DNA of 19,086 bases from Actinomycetes bacterium (GCA_023387755.1 JAEWHO010000037.1:1-19086), one strand, 5' to 3'; counted from the stretch's first letter, positions 6,544-13,867 are shown. Numbers and translations are program-made. Notes: a model not told the origin generated them from the sequence alone.

Positions 6544-7707
6544 GTGGATCTCTTCGAGTACCAGGCTCGAGACCTCTTCGAAAAGCACGGGGTGCCAGTC
6601 CTCAAGGGCATTGTCGCCACAACTGCGCAAGAGGCTCGTGAGGCTGCAGAGAAACTCGGCGGCGGTACCGTCGTCGTGAAAGCTCAGGTGAAGACCGGTG
6701 GCCGTGGTAAGGCTGGCGGTGTGAAGCTGGCACACAGCCCGCAGGAAGCTGAGGAAGCCGCTGCGGCTATCCTCGGAATGGATATTAAGGGCCACACCGT
6801 CCACCGCGTGATGGTGGCTGAAGGGGCCGCGATCGCGGAGGAGTACTACTTCTCAGTGCTTCTGGACCGCGCCGAACGCCGCTACCTGGCAATGTGCTCA
6901 GTTGAAGGCGGTATGGAAATCGAGCAGCTTGCCGCAGAACGGCCCGAGGCGCTGGCCAAGGTGCCAGTCGACCCGACCGTAGGAATTGATGAAGCCAAGG
7001 CCCGCGAAATCGTGGAGCAGGCGGGGTTCGCTCCCGAGCTGGCTGACAAGGTTGCTGCCGTCATCCGGCAGCTATGGACGGTCTACCAGGAAGAGGACGC
7101 CACCCTGGTGGAAGTCAACCCCCTGGTGAAGACCGACGACGGCCAGATTATCGCCCTCGACGGTAAAGTTTCTCTAGATGATAACGCCCGCTTCCGTCAC
7201 ACCGAACACGAGGCGCTGGTTGATAAAGCAGCCGAAGATCCGCTGGAGGCTAAGGCGAAGGAAGCCGGCCTGAACTACGTCAAGCTCGACGGACAAGTTG
7301 GAATTATCGGTAACGGTGCGGGTCTAGTGATGTCGACACTCGACGTCGTCGCGTACGCCGGCGAACAGTACGGCGTAAAGCCGGCCAACTTCCTCGATAT
7401 CGGTGGCGGCGCTTCCGCTGAGGTTATGGCCGCTGGGCTCGACGTCATTCTCGGCGATGAGCAGGTGCGCTCGGTATTCGTGAACGTCTTCGGCGGGATC
7501 ACCGCCTGCGACGCGGTGGCTAACGGTATCGTCAAGGCCCTGGAAATCCTCGGCGACAGTGCCACCAAGCCGCTGGTGGTACGCCTGGACGGCAATAACG
7601 TGGAAGAAGGCCGCCGGATCCTGGAGCAGGCCAATCATCCGCTGGTAACCATGGTTGAGACGATGGACGGCGCAGCTGCTAAGGCCGCTGAGCTGGCTGC
7701 GAAGTAG
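6544..7707 (+). CDS. sucC: Succinate-CoA ligase (ADP/GDP-forming) beta subunit
   Basis: The product is 387 aa, the usual SucC length. With SucD it interconverts succinyl-CoA and succinate with NTP formation in the cytoplasmic TCA cycle. The N-terminal ATP-grasp domain begins MDLFEYQARDLFEKHGVPVL and carries KAQVKTGGRGKAGGVK (46-61) and the metal-binding EVNPL segment. The C-terminal CoA-ligase-like domain has GNGAGLVMSTLD and VNVFGGITACDAVANGIV. The GTG start has a GGAAGGA ribosome-binding site (6527-6533) ten bases upstream. sucD follows after a 10-base gap. The order pcrA then sucCD is conserved with mycobacteria, apart from the acyltransferase inserted here. Confidence 0.97.
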   Translation: MDLFEYQARDLFEKHGVPVLKGIVATTAQEAREAAEKLGGGTVVVKAQVKTGGRGKAGGVKLAHSPQEAEEAAAAILGMDIKGHTVHRVMVAEGAAIAEEYYFSVLLDRAERRYLAMCSVEGGMEIEQLAAERPEALAKVPVDPTVGIDEAKAREIVEQAGFAPELADKVAAVIRQLWTVYQEEDATLVEVNPLVKTDDGQIIALDGKVSLDDNARFRHTEHEALVDKAAEDPLEAKAKEAGLNYVKLDGQVGIIGNGAGLVMSTLDVVAYAGEQYGVKPANFLDIGGGASAEVMAAGLDVILGDEQVRSVFVNVFGGITACDAVANGIVKALEILGDSATKPLVVRLDGNNVEEGRRILEQANHPLVTMVETMDGAAAKAAELAAK

Positions 7708-7717
7708 GGAGAGAAGC

Positions 7718-8644
7718 ATGTCTGTTTACCTCGATGAAAACTCCAAGGTTATCGTCCAGGGGATGACCGGGTCGGAAGGCCAGAAGCACACCCGGCGTAT
7801 GCTCGGTGCCGGCACCGCCATCGTTGGTGGCGTGAACCCGCGTAAGGCGGGCACCACAGTGACTTTCGACGTCCAGCCGGCCGGCCCCAAGGCCGACCAG
7901 GTGACCGCCGGTGAGGTAGAAATCCCGGTTTACGGCTCTGTTAAGGAAGCCAAGGACGCTACCGGTGCGAACGTCTCGGTGATCTTCGTACCGCCAGCCT
8001 TCACCAAGGCTGCCGTAATCGAAGCTGTCGACGCCGCTATGGACCTGGTCGTCATCATCACCGAAGGCGTGCCGGTCGCGGATACCTCTGAGTTCTTCAC
8101 CTACGCCCAGTCCAAGGGCGTGCGCCTTATTGGCCCGAACTGCCCCGGTATCATCTCGCCTGGTAAGTCCAATGTGGGCATCACCCCGCCAGATATTACG
8201 GGCCCCGGCAAGATCGGGCTGGTTTCCAAGTCTGGCACCCTGACCTACCAGATGATGTACGAACTGCGTGACATCGGCTTCACCACCTGCATCGGCATCG
8301 GCGGGGACCCGGTTATCGGCACCATCCACATCGATGCCATCAAGGCATTCGAGGAGGATCCGGACACCGAACTTATCGTCATGATCGGTGAAATCGGGGG
8401 CGACGCCGAAGAACGCGCTGCCGCCTACATCAAGGACAACGTCACCAAGCCGGTGGTCGGCTACGTGGCCGGATTCACCGCGCCCGAGGGTAAGACCATG
8501 GGGCATGCCGGTGCGATCGTCTCCGGCTCCTCCGGCACCGCCCAGGCCAAGAAGGAAGCTCTGGAAGCGGTCGGCGTGAAGGTTGGTAAGACCCCGACGG
8601 AGACGGCCCAGTTGGCTCGCGACATTCTCTCGAGCCAGGGTTAA
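7718..8644 (+). CDS. sucD: Succinate-CoA ligase (ADP/GDP-forming) alpha subunit
   Basis: The product is 308 aa from the ATG at 7718, which has a good AGGGAGA site (7706-7712) overlapping the sucC stop. The subunit binds CoA and carries the phosphohistidine. Visible are the Rossmann motif VIVQGMTGSEGQKHT (11-25), GPNCPGIISPGK (139-150) and the active-site loop MGHAGAIVSGSSGTAQAK with His263 as the predicted phosphorylated residue. The frame is open further upstream (to 7655) inside sucC, but the RBS and family alignment support 7718. It is cotranscribed with sucC and followed by a strong terminator. Confidence 0.97.
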   Translation: MSVYLDENSKVIVQGMTGSEGQKHTRRMLGAGTAIVGGVNPRKAGTTVTFDVQPAGPKADQVTAGEVEIPVYGSVKEAKDATGANVSVIFVPPAFTKAAVIEAVDAAMDLVVIITEGVPVADTSEFFTYAQSKGVRLIGPNCPGIISPGKSNVGITPPDITGPGKIGLVSKSGTLTYQMMYELRDIGFTTCIGIGGDPVIGTIHIDAIKAFEEDPDTELIVMIGEIGGDAEERAAAYIKDNVTKPVVGYVAGFTAPEGKTMGHAGAIVSGSSGTAQAKKEALEAVGVKVGKTPTETAQLARDILSSQG

Positions 8645-8714
8645 CAGTTGCCCTGGTTTCTCGCGCGGCGGACTTCTTGATGAAGAGGGCTCCTGAGCGC
8701 GGATGAAGATCAGT

Positions 8715-8756
8715 GGGCCGGAGTTGCTCTCATGTGCAGAGCAACTCCGGCCCTTT
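8715..8756 (+). terminator. Rho-independent terminator of sucCD
   Basis: A perfect 16-bp stem (8715-8730 with 8738-8753) closes a 7-base loop and is followed by TTT. It lies 70 bases after the sucD stop. The rest of 8645-8925 holds only this terminator and the promoter and iron box of the next gene. Confidence 0.9.
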
Positions 8757-8864
8757 GCTAGCACTGGGCTAAGGTTGCGCGTCATAGTTCATTAACTCGT
8801 AGAAGCGGGGCTAGACCACACGGAGGCGGTACGAGACGACGCCTGCAAATACATCACGCTATGC

Positions 8865-8894
8865 TTGCAGAAAGTATAAAGGGGAGGCTAACCT
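8865..8894 (+). promoter_or_regulatory. Putative promoter of the HtaA-domain gene
   Basis: TTGCAG (8865-8870) and TAACCT (8889-8894) are spaced by 18 bases. The -10 lies inside the iron box, so repressor binding would block RNA polymerase. TATAAA (8875-8880) is another possible -10. The leader is short and ends in AAGGAG (8914-8919), six bases before the GTG. Confidence 0.6.
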
Positions 8895-8896
8895 AA
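8878..8896 (+). promoter_or_regulatory. DtxR/IdeR-type iron box
   Basis: This 19-base site matches the known consensus TTAGGTTAGGCTAACCTAA at 15 of 19 positions. The right half CTAACCTAA is perfect, and the left half is AAAGGGGAGG. It overlaps the predicted -10. A DtxR/IdeR repressor loaded with Fe2+ would therefore shut the downstream haem-binding gene when iron is sufficient. The regulator itself is not in the window. Confidence 0.8.
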
Positions 8897-8925
8897 TGAT
8901 ATCGCTTTAACTTAAGGAGTGGTCT

Positions 8926-11208
8926 GTGTCCTCATCTCATGCCCTCGGGGCGTACACACAACGATGGATCGCAGCTGCCGGGGTTTGCGCACTGGGCATT
9001 GTAGGAATCATGCCAGCGAATCCAGCGGCTGCGGATTCTTTTGCACCTGCCGTTAGCGCTTCTACCGCCCCAGCCGCAGCTCCAGACGCTATCGCGCCGC
9101 AAGTCCTAGGCAAACATCCCACTGATATTGTCGGTAAACAATCGCGAATCTCCGTTAATTTCGGTGCAGGCCATACCGGCGAGGTCGCGATTAAAGACGG
9201 CGACCGGGTGCTAGGAAAAGGTCCAGTGATCGACGGCGTCGGCGAAATCGACGTCACCTGGAAAAACGGTGGTGCCCGCGAAATCGTGGCAAGTTTGCTG
9301 TCTATTCAGGATCGAAAACGGATTGATAGCGCTCCGCGTGTGTACCAAATCGTCGACCTTGATCGGGAGATCTACGATATCGAGGTCGGTTCGGAAACTG
9401 TTGGCGTCGTATCGCCTCAGTTACGCTGGTCATTCGGCAATTACCTGAACGCCGACGGGCAGGGGTTCGAAAAGCAGGTAGTGGAAGGGAATGTTAATCT
9501 CCTCGGTTCTGCTACGAATGCCCAGGAGAAAACCAATCAGGAGTTCGAATTTCACGGCGGTGTTGGTAAACAAGACGTAGAGGGAAATACTGTTATTGAG
9601 TATCGGGGCAGTGTGAAGCTCTCCTACGGTAAGAGTCGAGACTATATCTTTACCGATCCCATCGTGACCTTAGATAATGAGGGCTACGGTTACCTCACAG
9701 CGGTCTTCACGGATAGCGCCGCTGATCCCGCGTACCAGGGCAAGCGCCGCACAATCGCCCAGTTCGACGACGACGGCATGGCGCTGAAGGAAAATCAGGA
9801 GGGTACGGTACTTAGCGGAACGCCCTTATGGGATACAGCAACGTGGGAGGGGACTTGGGAAATCGGCCATCGGGGTTCGTACCCAAGCGATATGCTCGCA
9901 TCGGTAGCTCGCGAAGGCCGGGAAATCTGGTATTCCAACGGTGACTCCAGTGACGCCACTAAACCGCCTACAGCGCTGACAGTGAAGTATCAGCAAAACG
10001 ACAACATTAAGGTAGACCTTTGGGATGAGGAGGCTAATCATCCTGGGGATATCAAAGGTGATGCTGCTGAAATAACCACTCATGTGCAGGCTGCTGCCCG
10101 TGAAGGGGAGGTCGAGTTATTCTCGGACGGTGAGCTCATTGGCCGCGGTAGGTCAGATGTGAATGGTATCGCGTCGATCAAACCAGAATGGAAGCATGGT
10201 GGATCGCAGAATGTGTCAGCTCGGTTTACTGCTGACCAGGGTGGAGGCCAGCTGACGAGTCCCGAGGTGCTATACCGAGTAGTTGATCCGGTGCGAGTAG
10301 TCGACGACGTAGAAGTCAGCGGTAACACGAAAGTCGTAGACCGGGGGAAGCTCTCCTGGAGCTTTGGGAACTATTACTCTCCTTTCTTCAACTATGGATT
10401 CGTTAAACATGCCGTCAGCGGTGATGTGAATGTTCCCGAGGTCGATGAAGAAGACGGGTCTGCAATGACTACTGCACCTATCGTGTTCCACTCCGGTGTC
10501 GGTAGCAGCGATACGAATGGCAATGTGCATGTGAAATTTGCTGGTACTGGTGCAGTAACGTCTGGAAGTGAATTGCGATGGGAATTCACTGATCCTGAGG
10601 TGTACGTCGGCAGTGACGGACACGGTTATGTAACCGCGATATTCACTGACAATCACGCAGATGAAGACCATCGCGGTAAACGAGTGACCGTTGCGGAATT
10701 CACGAGCGCAACCATCACCGAGGAAAACGGCGTAACGACCGTCAAAGCCACGCCGATGTACAGCGGGCACACTGCGGCGGGAACATGGGCAGCTGACTAC
10801 CGGGACGCTTATCCCAACAGCATGCTTATTCACATGTCGAATCTTGGACGGGCCTTCTATCACCAGACCGGGGCTAGCTCTGATGGGAGTAAACAACCGC
10901 TTCCGTTGACATTTAGCTATTCGACGGCGCCAGAGCCTACGCCGACGCAGCCCGCGCCCACCGACCCGGTCCCGACGCAGCCCGCGCCCACCGATCCGGT
11001 CCCGACGCAGCCCGCGCCCACCGACCCGGGGCCCACCGGACCCGTGCCGAGCCAGCCGGTGCCGACCGCTACGGTCACAAACCGTCCACCGGCTAGCCCT
11101 AAGCCTCTACTACCTGTCACAGGAGCAGGAGGAGTCGGGCTACTAGCTGGCCTCGCTGTGGGGGCAGGAGCGCTCGGGTTAGTGATCCGTCGACGCGCAC
11201 ATCAATAA
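8926..11208 (+). CDS. LPXTG-anchored haem-binding protein with two Ig-like/HtaA modules
   Basis: The product is 760 aa. GTG 8926 has a strong AAGGAG site. Residues 1-36 form a signal peptide (basic R13, hydrophobic core, AAA just before the predicted cut). Then come two repeated modules. The first has an Ig-like domain (about 59-145) and an HtaA domain (about 150-356). The second has an Ig-like domain (about 359-455) and an HtaA domain (about 460-666). Both HtaA domains have WSFGNY, with Tyr173 and Tyr483 at the family's haem-ligating Tyr, plus paired FTDP and GYVTAIFTD-like strands. A Pro/Thr stalk (about 669-715), LPVTG (729-733; bases 11110-11124), a hydrophobic segment and RRRAHQ form the sorting signal. 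HtaA proteins take haem from haemoglobin and pass it to the HmuTUV importer, which is not in this window. The iron box upstream fits iron-starvation expression. The gene sits between sucD and perM and looks more A/T-rich than both, suggesting insertion into a conserved block. Confidence 0.9.
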   Translation: MSSSHALGAYTQRWIAAAGVCALGIVGIMPANPAAADSFAPAVSASTAPAAAPDAIAPQVLGKHPTDIVGKQSRISVNFGAGHTGEVAIKDGDRVLGKGPVIDGVGEIDVTWKNGGAREIVASLLSIQDRKRIDSAPRVYQIVDLDREIYDIEVGSETVGVVSPQLRWSFGNYLNADGQGFEKQVVEGNVNLLGSATNAQEKTNQEFEFHGGVGKQDVEGNTVIEYRGSVKLSYGKSRDYIFTDPIVTLDNEGYGYLTAVFTDSAADPAYQGKRRTIAQFDDDGMALKENQEGTVLSGTPLWDTATWEGTWEIGHRGSYPSDMLASVAREGREIWYSNGDSSDATKPPTALTVKYQQNDNIKVDLWDEEANHPGDIKGDAAEITTHVQAAAREGEVELFSDGELIGRGRSDVNGIASIKPEWKHGGSQNVSARFTADQGGGQLTSPEVLYRVVDPVRVVDDVEVSGNTKVVDRGKLSWSFGNYYSPFFNYGFVKHAVSGDVNVPEVDEEDGSAMTTAPIVFHSGVGSSDTNGNVHVKFAGTGAVTSGSELRWEFTDPEVYVGSDGHGYVTAIFTDNHADEDHRGKRVTVAEFTSATITEENGVTTVKATPMYSGHTAAGTWAADYRDAYPNSMLIHMSNLGRAFYHQTGASSDGSKQPLPLTFSYSTAPEPTPTQPAPTDPVPTQPAPTDPVPTQPAPTDPGPTGPVPSQPVPTATVTNRPPASPKPLLPVTGAGGVGLLAGLAVGAGALGLVIRRRAHQ
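10942..11030 (+). repeat. 30-bp tandem repeat coding for PAPTDPVPTQ
   Basis: Units at 10951-10980 and 10981-11010 differ by one base (C/T), and a partial third unit covers 11011-11030. They code for the Pro/Thr wall-spanning stalk of the HtaA protein. Near-identity at the DNA level means that copy number may vary between strains by slippage or recombination. Confidence 0.85.
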
Positions 11209-11230
11209 CGCGCGCTAACCGACATGCGGT

Positions 11231-11264
11231 GGGGCAGTGCCAGCAAAGCTGGCACTGCCCCTAA
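11231..11264 (+). terminator. Hairpin terminator of the HtaA-domain gene
   Basis: A perfect 14-bp stem, GGGGCAGTGCCAGC (11231-11244) with its complement at 11248-11261, has an AAA loop. It begins 22 bases after the stop codon. The downstream gene's -10 directly follows it. Confidence 0.85.
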
Positions 11265-11267
11265 ACT
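11262..11267 (+). promoter_or_regulatory. Putative -10 element of the PerM-like gene
   Basis: TAAACT begins immediately after the terminator stem. The GTG at 11273 is five bases and the ATG at 11276 eight bases downstream of it. There is no Shine-Dalgarno, so a leaderless transcript is likely. Confidence 0.5.
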
Positions 11268-11275
11268 TGCCAGTG

Positions 11276-12610
11276 ATGACTATTTTGACCAGCGGTTCAT
11301 TCTCCTTACCTCACGGGTGGGTTCGTGCCCTGCGTAGCGGGGTAGAAGCCGTGCTTCTCACATGGCTGCTTACCGTATCAGCGGTGCTGGCTACTTACGC
11401 GGCAACAGCTGACGCTCCGCAGCTCGGGCAGGCATCGTGGAAGCAGGCCATGGCGATCGCCGGCATCGCTTTTGGCAGTGGGTTTGGAAACCCGGTGATT
11501 ACCTATCTGGGGACGATTACCCTCATCCCACTCACCCTGCCGATGTTAGTTGCGCTCCTGGCCGGCGCTGCTAGCTGGCGCAGCGGGGCGCTGGGATGGG
11601 TACAGTCTGCGTACACCGGCTTAGGTGCTGGTTTGACCATGCTCGTTATCCTGCTGGCTACCGGTCACGGCGTCGCCGCTTTTAAGCCGGCAGGCATCGC
11701 GCTGTGCTTGGGAATTGCGGGTCACATCATCGCCCTCGGCCGGATTGGCCGATCACTGGAATCGCATCTATGGGCTGGGCCTCTCAGCTCAGTGCGAGCC
11801 GCGCTTGGCGCACTACCGGTGTGGGTACGGCAGGGATTTGGCGCTGCTTATCGCTGCCTGCCCTGGATTGCACTGATTTCACTCCTTACTCTGGTTGTGG
11901 CCATCGCCAGTGGTTGGCAACGGCTCACCGCCCTGACCGGCGCACTCGTGCAGGGACCGGCCGACACAGCCGCCCTATGGGGAGCGCACACCGCCTATCT
12001 GCCCAATGCGATGGTCTGGGCCCTCGGCTGGATTGTGGGGGCAGGCTTCCATATCGGGGACGCCTACTTCCATCCGGGCCATGCGAGTTCAGGCGTCCTG
12101 CCTGCCATTCCGCTCACTGGGGCGGCGCCAACCACCCCGTGGTCCCTGTGGGTACTGCTCGTTCCGATTGTGTTGGCCGCGATTGTGGGAGCGTGGCATG
12201 GATGGCGCGAACCAGCGGCCAGCCTTGGCCATGCGATCGGGCAGAACCTAGTGGCCGGTGTCGTGCTCACCGGTCTATTAGGTACGGCCGCATGGATTAG
12301 TGCGGGAGGAATTGCGGGGAGCCTCTTAGCACATAACGGCGTGAACACCGTCAATATGCTGATCTGGGCTGGGCCCGTGCTGGCGGGGCCCTATTGCCTT
12401 GGTGGTATCCTCGTCCACCCGGATATGCGCGTATTACTCGGCTCCGGAAGTGCGCGCGCAGGAGCATCCATGCGGGCACTGAGGCAGCGCGCCCAAGGGA
12501 CGAGCTCAGGCCTTGCCAGTTGGGAAGACACCGCTGAAGTCGATACACATACCCAGAACAGCGTGGCTTATGAGGAAAATGGGCGAGACAGTCGCGACCC
12601 CCTACATTAA
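11276..12610 (+). CDS. DUF6350 / PerM-like polytopic membrane protein
   Basis: The product is 444 aa from ATG 11276 with about nine to ten membrane segments. The best signature is YLPNAMVWALGWIVGAGFHI (241-260), followed by LPAIPLTGAAP (275-285), typical of the DUF6350 family. The M. tuberculosis member, PerM (Rv0955), is linked to cell division and persistence. The gene order perM-purN-purH is the same as there, with one added gene. The frame is open back to GTG 11237, but that codon lies inside the terminator hairpin of the upstream gene, so 11276 (or GTG 11273) is preferred. The hydrophilic tail (about 390-444) ends in a TAA that overlaps the stop of the convergent minus-strand gene. Confidence 0.88.
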   Translation: MTILTSGSFSLPHGWVRALRSGVEAVLLTWLLTVSAVLATYAATADAPQLGQASWKQAMAIAGIAFGSGFGNPVITYLGTITLIPLTLPMLVALLAGAASWRSGALGWVQSAYTGLGAGLTMLVILLATGHGVAAFKPAGIALCLGIAGHIIALGRIGRSLESHLWAGPLSSVRAALGALPVWVRQGFGAAYRCLPWIALISLLTLVVAIASGWQRLTALTGALVQGPADTAALWGAHTAYLPNAMVWALGWIVGAGFHIGDAYFHPGHASSGVLPAIPLTGAAPTTPWSLWVLLVPIVLAAIVGAWHGWREPAASLGHAIGQNLVAGVVLTGLLGTAAWISAGGIAGSLLAHNGVNTVNMLIWAGPVLAGPYCLGGILVHPDMRVLLGSGSARAGASMRALRQRAQGTSSGLASWEDTAEVDTHTQNSVAYEENGRDSRDPLH

Positions 12611-13083
12611 CGATGGAGGAGATTTTGCAATAGTGATGCCGGGGAGAGATCCCGATCGCAGGAGACTAACCCCTCATCCGTCAGCGCCGTACCGAGGCAC
12701 TGCATATATTCCGAAAACTCAGGCCAAAGCAAAACCAGCATAAGTAACAGGCTGAATGAGACGAGAGTGGCTGTGACGATAACAAACCCCAAATAGATCT
12801 TTAGGAAAGGTGCGCGTTCCCCGGCCAGGCGTCGGTAGGCCCACAGCCCCATCGGGATGGTTGCGAATCCGGCAATAATCGCGCCCGCCGCCATCCACCG
12901 GGTGATGAGCATTGGCATGAGAATAATCTGCAACAGCCACAAAAGGCCGGTAGCCACCGTGGGTTCAATTCGGTGCCACCGCTCGCGAAGTGACTCATCG
13001 GGACGCTGCGGCGGCGTCGTCTTGGGTGAGGAGGGACGGCGCTCCTGTGAGGAGTCCTTATGCGGGGGTTGGCCAGGGTTCAC
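12607..13083 (-). CDS. Small membrane protein of unknown function with C-terminal Cys pair
   Basis: The product is 158 aa. A GTG start at 13083 is preferred over the longer open frame to 13209, because AGGAGA (plus-strand bases 13089-13094) lies five bases before it and because the extra upstream residues look non-coding. The N-terminus (1-40) is hydrophilic and Pro/Ser/Lys/Arg-rich. Three hydrophobic segments follow (about 43-60, 66-83 and 96-120). The short C-terminal tail contains YMQCLGTALTDEGLVSC (126-142), with two Cys 13 residues apart and an ALT motif. I recall a similar Cys-AlT-Cys tail in small actinobacterial membrane proteins but can name no function. It is convergent with the PerM-like gene and divergent from purN. 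Confidence 0.72.
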   Translation of the reverse strand: MNPGQPPHKDSSQERRPSSPKTTPPQRPDESLRERWHRIEPTVATGLLWLLQIILMPMLITRWMAAGAIIAGFATIPMGLWAYRRLAGERAPFLKIYLGFVIVTATLVSFSLLLMLVLLWPEFSEYMQCLGTALTDEGLVSCDRDLSPASLLQNLLHR

Positions 13084-13133
13084 GCATCTCTCCTGATTCG
13101 ACTCGCGGCAGCCGCACGGCACACCTGCCAACC

Positions 13134-13163
13134 AGCATAAGCGGCTCAAAGACCGATAGCCAA
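13134..13163 (-). promoter_or_regulatory. Putative promoter of the minus-strand membrane-protein gene
   Basis: Reading the minus strand, TTGGCT (13163-13158) is followed after 18 bases by TATGCT (13139-13134). This would give a leader of about 44 bases before the GTG at 13083. It faces away from the purN promoter. Confidence 0.45.
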
Positions 13164-13178
13164 AGCGGGTATTCACGT

Positions 13179-13184
13179 TATGCT
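13179..13184 (+). promoter_or_regulatory. Putative -10 element of purN
   Basis: TATGCT ends six bases before the GTG at 13191, the leaderless arrangement. The same hexamer is the -10 of the divergent gene, and the two lie in an 8-bp inverted repeat (CAGCATAA 13133-13140 and TTATGCTG 13178-13185). Confidence 0.55.
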
Positions 13185-13190
13185 GAGCGC

Positions 13191-13835
13191 GTGCGCACAC
13201 AGTATCCACCGTTAAACGCGACTGGCCCCGCCCGCCTCATCGTCCTCATTTCCGGGGGTGGCTCCAATATGGCAGCGCTCCACCAGGCCTGCCTCGATCC
13301 CGCTTACGGAGCCCAGATCGTCGCCGTCGGATCTGACCGCCCCGATATTGCGGGCCTGGCCTACGCAGGTGAACACGGATTGGAGACCTTCACCTGCGCT
13401 TTGCCTGACTACCCGGATCGCGAGAGCTGGGATCGCGGCCTGTGCGGACAGGTCGCCTCCTACCAGCCCGATCTGGTGATCTGTGCGGGCTTTCTCAAGT
13501 TGCTTGGGCCGACTTTCCTGGATCAGTTCGGGGGTCGTACCCTCAACACGCACAACTCCCTGCTCCCGGCCTTCCCCGGCGTGCGCGGCCCGCAGGACGC
13601 GGTGGAATACGGAGTGAAGGTGGCCGGTGCCACCCTGTTTATCGTCGATGCAGGCGTGGATACGGGCGTCATTGTGGCTCAGTGCGTCGTGCCGGTGGAT
13701 TTCGACGACGACGCCGACTCTCTCTTGGAGCGAATCAAAGTGGCGGAGCGAGCTCAACTGGTGGACATAGTCGGGCAGATGTGCCGGCAGGGCTGGGAGA
13801 TTGACGGGCGGCGAGCCCGGATTCGCCCGGCCTGA
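13191..13835 (+). CDS. purN: Phosphoribosylglycinamide formyltransferase (GAR transformylase)
   Basis: The product is 214 aa, normal for PurN. It transfers a formyl group from 10-formyl-tetrahydrofolate to GAR in de novo purine synthesis. Visible motifs are LIVLISGGGSNMAAL (16-30), the active-site block LNTHNSLLPAFPG (118-130) with Asn119 and His121, and VDAGVDTGVIVAQ (152-164) with Asp157. These three match the catalytic Asn-His-Asp of E. coli PurN (N106, H108, D144). The His-Pro seen in many homologues is His-Asn here. The frame is open upstream to 12990, but that part runs antisense to the minus-strand gene. GTG 13191 has a correctly spaced -10 and fits the family N-terminus. purH follows after 75 bases. 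Confidence 0.95.
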   Translation: MRTQYPPLNATGPARLIVLISGGGSNMAALHQACLDPAYGAQIVAVGSDRPDIAGLAYAGEHGLETFTCALPDYPDRESWDRGLCGQVASYQPDLVICAGFLKLLGPTFLDQFGGRTLNTHNSLLPAFPGVRGPQDAVEYGVKVAGATLFIVDAGVDTGVIVAQCVVPVDFDDDADSLLERIKVAERAQLVDIVGQMCRQGWEIDGRRARIRPA

Positions 13836-13861
13836 GTGCCATGATGAGCTGCAGATCACGG

Positions 13862-13867
13862 TAGACT
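13862..13867 (+). promoter_or_regulatory. Putative -10 element of purH
   Basis: TAGACT lies about 44 bases before the purH ATG, in the gap after purN. No clear -35 is seen. purH may be transcribed from here as well as by read-through from purN. Confidence 0.4.

Noticed and set aside
7679..8785. Long minus-strand open frame (368 codons) opposite sucD
   Set aside because: It lies antisense to a certain gene, its composition is Gly/Asp/His/Arg-rich as expected from the reverse of a high-GC gene, and it has no recognisable motifs and crosses the sucD terminator.
8645..8877. Search for a small RNA or riboswitch between sucD and the HtaA gene
   Set aside because: Apart from the terminator and promoter, only short 4-5 bp stems were seen; there is no recognisable aptamer, tRNA or conserved structure.
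12990..13190. Upstream extension of purN by 67 codons
   Set aside because: It is antisense to the start and 5' region of the minus-strand gene, has no family similarity, and the GTG at 13191 has a well-placed -10 and the normal PurN N-terminus.
13084..13209. N-terminal extension of the minus-strand membrane protein to 13209
   Set aside because: The GTG at 13083 has a strong AGGAGA site five bases away, and the extra 42 residues overlap the purN promoter and start.
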